Assembly (NCBI GenBank): GCA_028407765.1
Contig: JAOOJU010000004.1
Coordinates: forward strand, 1 to 47,923
Direction of reading: 5' to 3'
Source: Rickettsiales bacterium
GTDB lineage: Bacteria; Pseudomonadota; Alphaproteobacteria; Methylaequorales; Methylaequoraceae
Length of the DNA stretch: 47,923 bases
Positions within the stretch are counted from its first letter, which is position 1. Every line of letters begins with the position of its first letter. The notes beneath the pieces were generated by a model, which was not told the DNA's origin, searched no databases, and saw only the letters and a program-made list of their open reading frames with translations. The position numbers and the translations under genes are program-made. Positions 35,432 to 43,337 of this stretch are shown here, piece by piece.

Positions 35432-36446
35432 CTCTTGTATCAAAAGATCTAGAAATTTTAATTATTGAAAGTAGTACAAATCTTAACAGAGACTCAGACT
35501 TGTGTTTTCCATCTTTTAGTTTAATGTGGATATCTAAAAGTTTTCCAAGCAAACTTTCTATTTTTGATTTCGGCCATTTTTTTGTTTGATATATGAATTC
35601 TTCCTCTAATTTAAAAAAAATAGGAGGAAAAATTGATTTTACTGATCTTATATAGGATTTAGTTTTTAAAAAATATTCTTTTGCATACAAGATTTTATAA
35701 AAATGTCTAGTTAAGGCATTTAGAATTGTTATTTCATTTAGTCCGTTTTTCTTGGCTCTATTGAGTAAAGACTCAAATTCGAGCACTTTACCCGATACCA
35801 CTGCGTATATAAGTGACTCTAATTCGAGTTTTGTATCAGTATTAATTAATTTTCTAAGACTTTGATCAGATATTGTATTATTTTGCTTTAAGTATAAAAT
35901 GATCTTTTCAATTTCACAGTTTATCAAAAACCTATTTCCAAAAAGTGATTTCGATAAGAATACTATCTGTTCATTTTGAAGACTCAAACCTTCTTTGAGA
36001 AGTTTTTTTTCAATTAGATTTTTGCACTCCAAAACAGTATCATCATAACAAGGAATTGAAACAAGATTTTTATTTTTTTCAAAGATAATTCTTAATTTAC
36101 TTCTTGTACTTAATTCACCCGCTTTAATAATTAACTTGCAATTATCAAGGATTTGATCATCATTGAATTCAACAGTTTTTAGTATGGTATCTGAGCAATG
36201 GGCGTTAAATATAATTAGTTTTGAATCGGCAAAAATATCAAAGGATCTCATATAATTTGTAAGGTAATCAGGGTCTTTTTTTAGAATATCATTGTCTAAC
36301 ATTAGATTACTGGTACAATTTAATTTAGTTTGCAGATACGACGCGAAATCATTTATTTTTCCCGTATTAGGACCATAGAATAAAAAGTATTTATATTTAA
36401 GATAACTAGATATACTCTTGAGAAAGTTTGAGTCTTTAATTTTCAA
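35424..36446 (-). CDS. holA: DNA polymerase III delta subunit
   Basis: 340 residues, the clamp-loader delta subunit that opens the sliding clamp. 'KYFLFYGPNTGKINDFASYL' is the N-terminal HolA motif, followed by 'RSFDIFADSKLIIFNAH', the clamp-contacting region, and a C-terminal helical domain ('ILNALTRHFYKILYAKEYF'). It follows lptE with a 4-bp overlap, the common leuS-lptE-holA order. The sequence is diverged but the family assignment rests on motif plus context. Confidence 0.93.
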   Translation of the reverse strand: MKIKDSNFLKSISSYLKYKYFLFYGPNTGKINDFASYLQTKLNCTSNLMLDNDILKKDPDYLTNYMRSFDIFADSKLIIFNAHCSDTILKTVEFNDDQILDNCKLIIKAGELSTRSKLRIIFEKNKNLVSIPCYDDTVLECKNLIEKKLLKEGLSLQNEQIVFLSKSLFGNRFLINCEIEKIILYLKQNNTISDQSLRKLINTDTKLELESLIYAVVSGKVLEFESLLNRAKKNGLNEITILNALTRHFYKILYAKEYFLKTKSYIRSVKSIFPPIFFKLEEEFIYQTKKWPKSKIESLLGKLLDIHIKLKDGKHKSESLLRFVLLSIIKISRSFDTRVT

Positions 36447-36946
36447 GGATAAATCTTTCTATTTTTTGGTAATATTATCGCTAATGCAGAAATTTCATTA
36501 GCGAGGGTTTTAAGTAAGTTTTTATTTGTTGTTTCTTCGGCAACCATATTAGCAAATGAGCTTTCTCCAAAATCAAAACTTGAAGATTGCTCAATACTTC
36601 CTTTATTAATAATACCTTTTTTATCATAAAAGACGAATGATGCATTATATGCTACAGCATGTTTTGTTGTTGAAAGATCTTTTGATAAACCTAAACCATA
36701 ACTACTTCTACTTAAACCAATAACTAATTTTAAAGCCGACGATTTTGCATTCTGTTTATACAACCTCTTTTCTAGAAAGTTTTTAAGATTTAAAATATCG
36801 GTACTTGAGTACTTTTCAGTGGGATCATTTTTTATAACTATTTTAATATTATAACTCAATATAGCTTCATTTTTTGAATAAAGCGCTTTAAACCCACAAT
36901 TTGTATTAATAAAAAGAAGACTAATTAAAATAAGTATTTTTCTCAT
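36443..36946 (-). CDS. lptE: LPS-assembly lipoprotein LptE
   Basis: 167 residues with a signal peptide and a cysteine at residue 17 followed by GFKALYSK, matching the GCGF.PLY start of alphaproteobacterial LptE. LptE plugs LptD in the outer membrane to insert lipopolysaccharide. The body 'LNLKNFLEKRLYKQNAKSSALKLVIGL' is consistent. It lies between leuS (7 bp) and holA (overlap), the standard location for lptE, and that position is the strongest support. Confidence 0.9.
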   Translation of the reverse strand: MRKILILISLLFINTNCGFKALYSKNEAILSYNIKIVIKNDPTEKYSSTDILNLKNFLEKRLYKQNAKSSALKLVIGLSRSSYGLGLSKDLSTTKHAVAYNASFVFYDKKGIINKGSIEQSSSFDFGESSFANMVAEETTNKNLLKTLANEISALAIILPKNRKIYP

Positions 36947-36953
36947 ACATGTA

Positions 36954-39503
36954 TTATACTACATAGTTGATGATTTTATTTTTAACAAAAATTATTTTCT
37001 TAATATCTAATTTATATAAAAAATTATGTGTTTTACTGTTTTTTATAATATCCACAACAAAGTCTTGATTAGAATTAATAGGAACCTCAAGTATACCTTT
37101 TTTTTTGCCGTTAAGCTGTACAACTAATTTATTAGTACTTATATCCAGGTGTGATTGATCAGCTTTCGGCCATCTTAAATTACATAGTGTTCCTTTAAAA
37201 CCACCACGGTTGGCTAGCTCTTCTGAAAAATGAGGTGTGATTAAGTAAATAAGTCTTAAAAATATAGACCAAGAATAGTTTTTACATTCTGAACTTATTT
37301 TTTTATTTGAGAATAAAGTATTTGATAATTCTCGCAGTTTTGCAATAGCAGAATTAAAACGATAGCCCTTAATATCATTCGTATAATTTGAGATAGTAAC
37401 ATTTACTGATCTTAGAGTAGTGATATCAAACTTATTATTACTTTTTAAATTATCATTCTCTGTGAAAGAAAAATTTTTGTTAAGATATATAAAGATTTTA
37501 TTTAGATATTTGTATGTGGCCCTAATTCCTTCCTCAGACCATTCTAAATCTCTTTCTGGTGGAGAATCTGAAACCATAAAAAGTCTTGCTGTATCAGCAC
37601 CATATTTACTGATTATTGTATTTGGATCGATAATATTTTTTTTGGATTTACTCATTTTTTCAGACCTACCTTTAACTAACTCATTTCCCTCTACATCATA
37701 GTATTTTCCTTTTATCTTTTGTATGTTTTCTGGTTCGACCCATTTATTATTTTCTGTCTTATAGGTTTCATGACAAACCATTCCTTGAGTTAAAAGATTC
37801 TTAAAAGGTTCTCTGGGAACATCATAACCACTTTTAATTAAGGCTCGCATAAAGAACCTAGAATATAATAAATGTAGAATAGCGTGTTCAATTCCACCAA
37901 TATATTGATCTACCGGCATCCAATTTTTACTATTCTCAATATTTAAGTTATTATTTTCATCAGTTGTAGAGCAGAACCTTAAGAAATACCAAGATGAATC
38001 TACAAATGTATCAAGAGTATCAGTTTCTCTGATTGCTTTAAGTCCTGTTTTCTTACATTTTGTATATTTCCATGTTGGATGATTATCTAATGGATTTCCT
38101 TTACAATTAAAATCAATATCTTTTGGAAGTTTTATAGGAAGGTCTTCTTTGTCAACAGGTAAAATTTTTCCATCTTCGCGATATATTATCGGGATAGGAC
38201 AGCCCCAATATCTTTGCCTGGAAACTCCCCAATCTCTTAGTCTATAGGTTTTTTTCCGATTTCCTTTTAAAGTTTCTTCGAGCACTGAAATAATTTTTTG
38301 TCTTGCCTGAATAACTTTCATCCCATCTAGAAAAAAGGAATTACAAAGTATAGTTTTATTAGATTTATTGATGGCGTCTTTTGCAGTATTAGAATTATTA
38401 TTTTCTTGAGAGTCTTTAATTTCTAAAATTTGTTTTATTGGTAGCTTATATTGCTTAGCAAATTCATAATCTCTGTCGTCATGGGCTGGACATCCAAAAA
38501 TTGAACCAGTTCCATAGTCCATTAAAACAAAATTAGCAAAATATATTGGTAATTCAATATTATTTAAAAATGGATGCTTTACTTTTAGTTTAGAATCAAA
38601 TCCTATTTTATTAGTATTAGAAATTGTAGGATCACTAATCAAATCTTTTTTACATATTTCTCTAAATTTTTCGAAAAGATCATCATTTTTAAATCTACTT
38701 GATAACGGATGATCAATAGCAACAGCTATAAAAGTAGCACCAAATATTGTTTCTGGTCTTGTTGAATAAACATTTATTATTTCTTCATTAATTGTTGTTT
38801 TAAATTTTATTGTTGCTCCCTCTGATTTACCTATCCAATTTTTTTGCATAAATCTTACTTTTTCTGGCCAACCATTGAGACTTTCAAGATCTTTTGTAAG
38901 CTCTTCTGAAAATTCTGAAATTTTAAAGAACCATTGGGATAGTTTTTTATTGATTACTTTAGCGCCTGATCTCCATCCCCTGCCATCAATTACTTGTTCA
39001 TTAGCGAGTACTGTTTCATCAACCGGATCCCAATTGATATAACTATCTTTCTTGTAGGCTAAACCATTATTGTAAAAATCTATGAAAAATTCTTGCTGAT
39101 GCTTGTAGTATTTAGACATGCATGTCGACAATTCTTTATCCCAATCAATTGCAAAACCCATTTGATTAAGTTGTTGTTTCATATTTTTAATATTTTCTTT
39201 AGTCCATTTTTCTGGGTTGCTTTTATTTTCTTTTGCAGCATTTTCTGCTGGCATTCCAAAGCTGTCCCACCCCATAGGGTGCAAAACATTAAAGTTGTTT
39301 GATTTATAAAATCGTGCAATCACGTCGCCCAAAGTATAATTACGAACGTGTCCCATATGAATTTTTCCAGATGGATATGGAAACATTTCAAGAACATAAA
39401 ACTTTTTTTTTAAAGAATCAGTTAAGGAGGTTTTATTAATACCAGAATTATCCCAGTATTTTTGCCATTTTTTTTCTATTTTTTTCGGTAAGTAATTTCC
39501 CAT
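36954..39503 (-). CDS. leuS: Leucyl-tRNA synthetase
   Basis: 849 residues, class Ia. The HIGH-like motif is in '[20 protein letters not shown]' near residue 50, the CP1 editing domain includes '[17 protein letters not shown]' and '[13 protein letters not shown]', and the KMSKS loop is in '[16 protein letters not shown]'. The anticodon-binding domain and terminal ubiquitin-like domain follow ('[18 protein letters not shown]'). It charges tRNA-Leu and removes misactivated amino acids. It lies directly after the ThiE-like gene (1 bp gap). Confidence 0.99.
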   Translation of the reverse strand: MGNYLPKKIEKKWQKYWDNSGINKTSLTDSLKKKFYVLEMFPYPSGKIHMGHVRNYTLGDVIARFYKSNNFNVLHPMGWDSFGMPAENAAKENKSNPEKWTKENIKNMKQQLNQMGFAIDWDKELSTCMSKYYKHQQEFFIDFYNNGLAYKKDSYINWDPVDETVLANEQVIDGRGWRSGAKVINKKLSQWFFKISEFSEELTKDLESLNGWPEKVRFMQKNWIGKSEGATIKFKTTINEEIINVYSTRPETIFGATFIAVAIDHPLSSRFKNDDLFEKFREICKKDLISDPTISNTNKIGFDSKLKVKHPFLNNIELPIYFANFVLMDYGTGSIFGCPAHDDRDYEFAKQYKLPIKQILEIKDSQENNNSNTAKDAINKSNKTILCNSFFLDGMKVIQARQKIISVLEETLKGNRKKTYRLRDWGVSRQRYWGCPIPIIYREDGKILPVDKEDLPIKLPKDIDFNCKGNPLDNHPTWKYTKCKKTGLKAIRETDTLDTFVDSSWYFLRFCSTTDENNNLNIENSKNWMPVDQYIGGIEHAILHLLYSRFFMRALIKSGYDVPREPFKNLLTQGMVCHETYKTENNKWVEPENIQKIKGKYYDVEGNELVKGRSEKMSKSKKNIIDPNTIISKYGADTARLFMVSDSPPERDLEWSEEGIRATYKYLNKIFIYLNKNFSFTENDNLKSNNKFDITTLRSVNVTISNYTNDIKGYRFNSAIAKLRELSNTLFSNKKISSECKNYSWSIFLRLIYLITPHFSEELANRGGFKGTLCNLRWPKADQSHLDISTNKLVVQLNGKKKGILEVPINSNQDFVVDIIKNSKTHNFLYKLDIKKIIFVKNKIINYVV

Positions 39504-39504
39504 T

Positions 39505-40089
39505 TCAAAGTTTTGTAGTCTTATTTTTAAAATATGTTATAGCACCAAAACCATTTAAATGTTTATTTTTTAGGCGTTGAAAGTTTTTTTTATTAATACC
39601 ACCTAGCGCAAAGACCTGAGCATTAGAAAATTTACATAAATTGATGAATTTTATAGCGTTATGAGGTGCCATTTCTTTGTGACTCATTGTGGTGAAGGCT
39701 GGTGAAATAAAGACTATATTATACTTTAATTTATTAGAAATTAGGATTTCTTTATAATTATGAACAGATGTTGCAATTACAAAGTCTGGTGGTGTATTTA
39801 TTAAGGAAAGTTTATTCTTTGAATCTTTCCGATACTTGGAAAGTGGAAGATATACCCCACATGCTTTAAATTTTAGTGCGTTAGTTATTGAACAAGGAAA
39901 TAGAAAAGAAATATTGTTTTTTCTACAAAAATTAATTAATTTCTCAGTTTTTTTTAACAAATGGTAATTGTCATTGTATTGATTATTAAAAAAAATCACT
40001 CCATCTTTATTTGTTATATGATAAAGTATAGAAATAGATTCTTTTTTGTTCGAATCCAAAAAAAACCATTTGTTGGGTAAATTATTCAT
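39505..40089 (-). CDS. Thiamine-phosphate synthase/TenI-like protein (diverged)
   Basis: 194 residues, likely a TIM barrel of the ThiE/TenI family. The supports are '[30 protein letters not shown]' (usual N D..D.A...ADGVHLP pattern), '[23 protein letters not shown]' (the phosphate-loop 'SPVF.T.SH' type motif) and '[18 protein letters not shown]' (usual ALGGI). The pyrimidine-binding Q-x-R-x-K near the N-terminus is not recognisable, so true ThiE activity is doubtful. Alphaproteobacteria often carry such a protein beside leuS and yggS. It is divergent from YggS with just 8 bp between starts. Confidence 0.72.
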   Translation of the reverse strand: MNNLPNKWFFLDSNKKESISILYHITNKDGVIFFNNQYNDNYHLLKKTEKLINFCRKNNISFLFPCSITNALKFKACGVYLPLSKYRKDSKNKLSLINTPPDFVIATSVHNYKEILISNKLKYNIVFISPAFTTMSHKEMAPHNAIKFINLCKFSNAQVFALGGINKKNFQRLKNKHLNGFGAITYFKNKTTKL

Positions 40090-40097
40090 AATTATAC

Positions 40098-40766
40098 ATG
40101 ATAGAAATAATTACAAATTATAATAAAATTATCAACCAGATAAGTGTTTCAGAGAAAAAACATAAAGATTTTCAATATAATGCAAAGCTCATAGCTGTTT
40201 CTAAGACCTTTGAATCTAGCAAAATAATTCCTCTATTGGATTTTGGTCATAGAATTTTTGGAGAAAACAGGGTTCAAGAGGCTTATCAAAAGTGGATTCC
40301 TCTAAAAAATAAATATTCAGATGTGGAGTTACATTTGATTGGCCCCTTACAGTCAAATAAAATCAATCAAGCATTAGAAGTATTTGATTGTATTCAAACA
40401 TTAGACAGAAAAAAAATAGCAAAGAAAATCCATGAACAGTTATTAACAAAAAAATTTAGAAATAAGAAATTTATGATTCAAATTAATACTGGTTCTGAAA
40501 AACAAAAATCTGGAATTGAAGCTAATGCTACTAGAGACTTCTTATTATGGTGTAAAGAAAATACTTGTTTAGAAATAATAGGATTGATGTGTATTCCTCC
40601 ATACAAAGATTTACCAGAACCTCATTTTACTATTTTGAATAACTTAGCAGATAAATGTTCACTCGAGCACAGGAGTATGGGAATGAGCGGAGATTATAAA
40701 AAAGCTATAGAACATAAAGCTACATATTTAAGATTAGGGACAGCGATTTTTGGAAATAGAAAATAA
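40098..40766 (+). CDS. YggS-family pyridoxal-phosphate homeostasis protein
   Basis: 222 residues, single-domain alanine-racemase-like barrel without racemase activity (YggS/PLPBP family). 'AKLIAVSKTFESSKI' holds the PLP-binding Lys, 'RIFGENRVQEAYQKW' and 'ELHLIGPLQSNKINQAL' are signatures, and the C-terminus has 'SMGMSGDYKKAIEHKATYLRLGTAIFGNR'. It buffers intracellular PLP. It is convergent with the L,D-transpeptidase gene (1 bp between stops). Confidence 0.95.
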   Translation: MIEIITNYNKIINQISVSEKKHKDFQYNAKLIAVSKTFESSKIIPLLDFGHRIFGENRVQEAYQKWIPLKNKYSDVELHLIGPLQSNKINQALEVFDCIQTLDRKKIAKKIHEQLLTKKFRNKKFMIQINTGSEKQKSGIEANATRDFLLWCKENTCLEIIGLMCIPPYKDLPEPHFTILNNLADKCSLEHRSMGMSGDYKKAIEHKATYLRLGTAIFGNRK

Positions 40767-40767
40767 G

Positions 40768-41280
40768 TTATTTAATCAATAATCTACTTGAGAGAGTTAT
40801 AATTTTTATTAATTCTACCATATGTACTTTTTCTATAGCAATGCACCCTTCGGTATAAGCTTTATTTTTCTCGATACAATGAAGGAAGATAGCACTACCT
40901 TTTTGCTTCTTGGGATTTGGATAATTATAATTAAGTGCTAGAATTAAATCATAAGAACTATCCTTTCTGTATAAGTTTTCATGAATAAATCTATATGGTT
41001 TGATTATAAGATTATTATAATTTGAGTCAGTAGAGTCAGTTGACCAACCTGAGCATTGGAGAATCTTTTTACTTTTTATGTTTGCTTTTAATGAAGTTAT
41101 TCTATCCGGCCTGTAAAAGATATTTTGAAAACTATACATGCCTTTTGGGGTTACTCTATCACCTTCTCTGAGTTTTATACCTATTCCTGAAAAGCCAAAT
41201 ACGCATTTTATTTTTTTTTCATTATATTGTAAGATTCCTTCATGTTTGTTTTTCTTTTTGCAAATAATTTTTAGTGGCAT
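40768..41280 (-). CDS. L,D-transpeptidase (YkuD) family protein
   Basis: 170 residues. The catalytic motif is 'IFLHCIEKNKAYTEGCIAI', with the YkuD His and the Cys of the usual S-x-G-C-[IV]. 'REGDRVTPKGMYSF' is the family's 'GDG.TP.G.F' segment. Such enzymes make 3-3 crosslinks in peptidoglycan or attach lipoproteins. No signal peptide is visible, which is odd for a periplasmic enzyme but common in this small alphaproteobacterial subfamily. The start codon is 4 bp from the start of the divergent regulator gene. Confidence 0.82.
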   Translation of the reverse strand: MPLKIICKKKNKHEGILQYNEKKIKCVFGFSGIGIKLREGDRVTPKGMYSFQNIFYRPDRITSLKANIKSKKILQCSGWSTDSTDSNYNNLIIKPYRFIHENLYRKDSSYDLILALNYNYPNPKKQKGSAIFLHCIEKNKAYTEGCIAIEKVHMVELIKIITLSSRLLIK

Positions 41281-41284
41281 AGGA

Positions 41285-41935
41285 ATGGTAAATAAATATT
41301 TAAATATTCATATAATAGCAGAAAAAAAATCTGAGTATTTAGATTTACAAAAAATTTTAGAACTAGAATTTAAAAGCAAAGTTAGAATTTCTTTAAAATT
41401 TAATAAAAATTTACCTAATAGTAATAGTATAAACTTATTTATTGTTGATTTAAGAAATAACAAATATTTTGAAAGTATGGTTAGTAAAGATGATTGTTTC
41501 TATATAGGTCTATCTAAAGAGCCTTTAAGATATAAAGGAGAAATAGAAAATGTTAAAATAGTTGTCTTGCCTTTAAAGTTGTATGATTTAATCTTTTATA
41601 TTTATAATTTAATTCAGGTTAAAATTCATGACCTGGAAAAAAAAGCAATTAAAAATTATTCTTATTCTTATAAAGAGGCAATATTTGTCTGTAAAAAAAA
41701 TGGAAGAAAAATAAAGTTAACAGATATGGAAAATAAATTTATTAATTATTTATATATGTGTAGAAGAGCTGTATCGAAAAAAGAAATCCTTTCTAATGTC
41801 TGGGGATATAAATCTGATTTAGATACTCATACTTTAGAGTCATTAGTTTATAGAATTAGAAAAAAAATTGAAGAAGATCCAAGAAATCCAAAAATAATAG
41901 AATCAATAGGAAGAAAGTATAAAATAGGTTTTTAA
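41285..41935 (+). CDS. OmpR-type winged-helix regulator with pseudo-receiver domain
   Basis: 216 residues from ATG 41285. The frame is open back to 41138, but the added 49 residues run antisense through the L,D-transpeptidase gene and look unlike protein, so I reject them. The C-terminal half is a clear OmpR/PhoB DNA-binding domain: 'LTDMENKFINYLYMCRRAVSKKEILSNVWGY', 'LDTHTLESLVYRIRKKIEEDPRNPKIIESIGRKYKIGF'. The N-terminal half has the length of a receiver domain, but the acidic pair at the start is missing (HIIAEKKSEY) and only Asp 55 in 'FIVDLRNN' could match the phospho-site. It probably acts without phosphorylation. No histidine kinase is nearby. Confidence 0.85.
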   Translation: MVNKYLNIHIIAEKKSEYLDLQKILELEFKSKVRISLKFNKNLPNSNSINLFIVDLRNNKYFESMVSKDDCFYIGLSKEPLRYKGEIENVKIVVLPLKLYDLIFYIYNLIQVKIHDLEKKAIKNYSYSYKEAIFVCKKNGRKIKLTDMENKFINYLYMCRRAVSKKEILSNVWGYKSDLDTHTLESLVYRIRKKIEEDPRNPKIIESIGRKYKIGF

Positions 41936-41938
41936 AGG

Positions 41939-42727
41939 CTATTGTTTAATTTCTATCATTATGGGAACATGATCTGAAGGTTTCTCCCATTCTCTTGATT
42001 CATTATAAATAAGAACTTTTTTTATACTTTTATCTATGTTATCAGAAACCCAAATGTGATCGAGCCTTCTACCTCTATTATTTTTTTTGAAGTCTGGAGA
42101 CCTGTAACTCCACCAAGTAAATAGGTTCTCCCCTTGTTTAAGATGCTTTCTTACTATGTCACACCATTTTCCAGATTTTTGGAATTCTTGGAGCTTCTTT
42201 CTTTCTAATAATGTGTGACTAATGACATTCTTCAGTTGATTGTGAGACCAAACATCATCCTTCAACGGAGCAATATTAAAATCTCCGCACAAGATTGATG
42301 ATTTATTTTTTTTATTGTCAGACCAAGAGTTTAGCTCATTTAGAAAGTTTATTTTATGCTTAAATTTCTCATTTTTTTCTAAGTCAGGAATTTCTCCGCC
42401 TGCTGGAATGTAAAGTGAATGAATTTCTAATCCACTTATATTTGCTCTTATATGTCTCCCGTCTGATTTATTGCACCAATTAATTGAATCTACCTTTTTC
42501 GCCTCTATTTTTGATAGAATACACACACCATTATAAGATTTAATACCATTGAGGTAAATATGACTATATCCAATATCTTTTATAATTTTTTTTGGAAATT
42601 GTTCGTTAGTTACTTTTGTTTCCTGTAAACAGATAATATCGGGTGCTAAAAGTTCAGAGATCTTCTCTAAATGTTTAATTCTTGCTCGAATAGAGTTAAC
42701 ATTCCAAGATAAGATTTTTAAACCCAT
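41939..42727 (-). CDS. xth: Exodeoxyribonuclease III (AP endonuclease)
   Basis: 262 residues from ATG 42727; a TTG at 42745 would add six residues and overlap lolA, so I chose the ATG. It repairs abasic sites and 3' blocks. 'KILSWNVNSIRARI' begins the fold, 'DIICLQETKV' has the metal-binding Glu, 'SSILCGDFNIAPLKDDVW' the catalytic Asp/Asn, and 'NRGRRLDHIWVS' with 'KPSDHVPIMIEI' the terminal Asp-His pair. It starts 1 bp after the lolA stop and is convergent with the regulator (3 bp between stops). Confidence 0.97.
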   Translation of the reverse strand: MGLKILSWNVNSIRARIKHLEKISELLAPDIICLQETKVTNEQFPKKIIKDIGYSHIYLNGIKSYNGVCILSKIEAKKVDSINWCNKSDGRHIRANISGLEIHSLYIPAGGEIPDLEKNEKFKHKINFLNELNSWSDNKKNKSSILCGDFNIAPLKDDVWSHNQLKNVISHTLLERKKLQEFQKSGKWCDIVRKHLKQGENLFTWWSYRSPDFKKNNRGRRLDHIWVSDNIDKSIKKVLIYNESREWEKPSDHVPIMIEIKQ

Positions 42728-42728
42728 G

Positions 42729-43337
42729 TCATTCTTTACGACCAAATGGAATTTTCCTTGGATCTGTAATTGTAAATTCTCTTTTACTAATTTCTTCGTT
42801 GAATATTATATTATTTAAATACATTACTGTCTCTGAGCCGTTAACTTCTTTAATAATCCATTTTTTTAATTGCAGAGGCTTTTTCTCAAAAAAGAATACA
42901 ACATTTCTTTGATTTTTTAAATCATTTAATGATAATTCAATTTCTATTATATTCTCTTTATCAAAATAGTTTACTATATTTTCTTTATTCATAAAGGAAT
43001 TGTTATTCAAGAATAAATCTAATGGTAATTCATCCTTTTTATAGATACTAATACTTTCAAGTTTTTTATTAATGACGGCCAACTTTAAGCCATCAGATAT
43101 TAATAAAATATTAGAGGGACTTAGATATTCTATTTTTGCTTTATTTGGTTTCTTTATTTTTAGTATACCTGTTTTTTTTTCACCATCAGAGCTAAGTTGT
43201 ATAAAATCCGCAGATATTGTATTAAAACTATTAAAAAAGTCTGATATTTTTTTTAAATCATTTTCATTATATTTAAAACTGCTTATTAAAAAAAAAAAAA
43301 TAGATATTGATAAGATTTTACGAATTTCTTCCAACAA
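42729..43337 (-). CDS. lolA: Outer-membrane lipoprotein carrier protein LolA
   Basis: 202 residues or one fewer. Signal-like N-terminus 'ILSISIFFFLISSF', then the LolA fold: 'FNSFNTISADFIQLSSDGEKKTGILKIKKPNKAKIEYLSP', the pattern of periplasmic carriers that move lipoproteins to the outer membrane. Consecutive TTG codons (43337 and 43334) are the only plausible starts. GAGAGG (43346-43341) lies 3 and 6 bases upstream of them, so the second TTG has the better spacing. The gene overlaps ftsK by about 20 bp. A 13-A run on the plus strand (43288-43300) encodes the Phe run of the signal peptide. Confidence 0.88.
   Translation of the reverse strand: MLEEIRKILSISIFFFLISSFKYNENDLKKISDFFNSFNTISADFIQLSSDGEKKTGILKIKKPNKAKIEYLSPSNILLISDGLKLAVINKKLESISIYKKDELPLDLFLNNNSFMNKENIVNYFDKENIIEIELSLNDLKNQRNVVFFFEKKPLQLKKWIIKEVNGSETVMYLNNIIFNEEISKREFTITDPRKIPFGRKE

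Noticed and set aside
41138-41284. Longer N-terminus for the winged-helix regulator
   Set aside because: The 49 extra residues are the antisense of the L,D-transpeptidase gene and show no protein-like conservation; ATG 41285 fits the family length.
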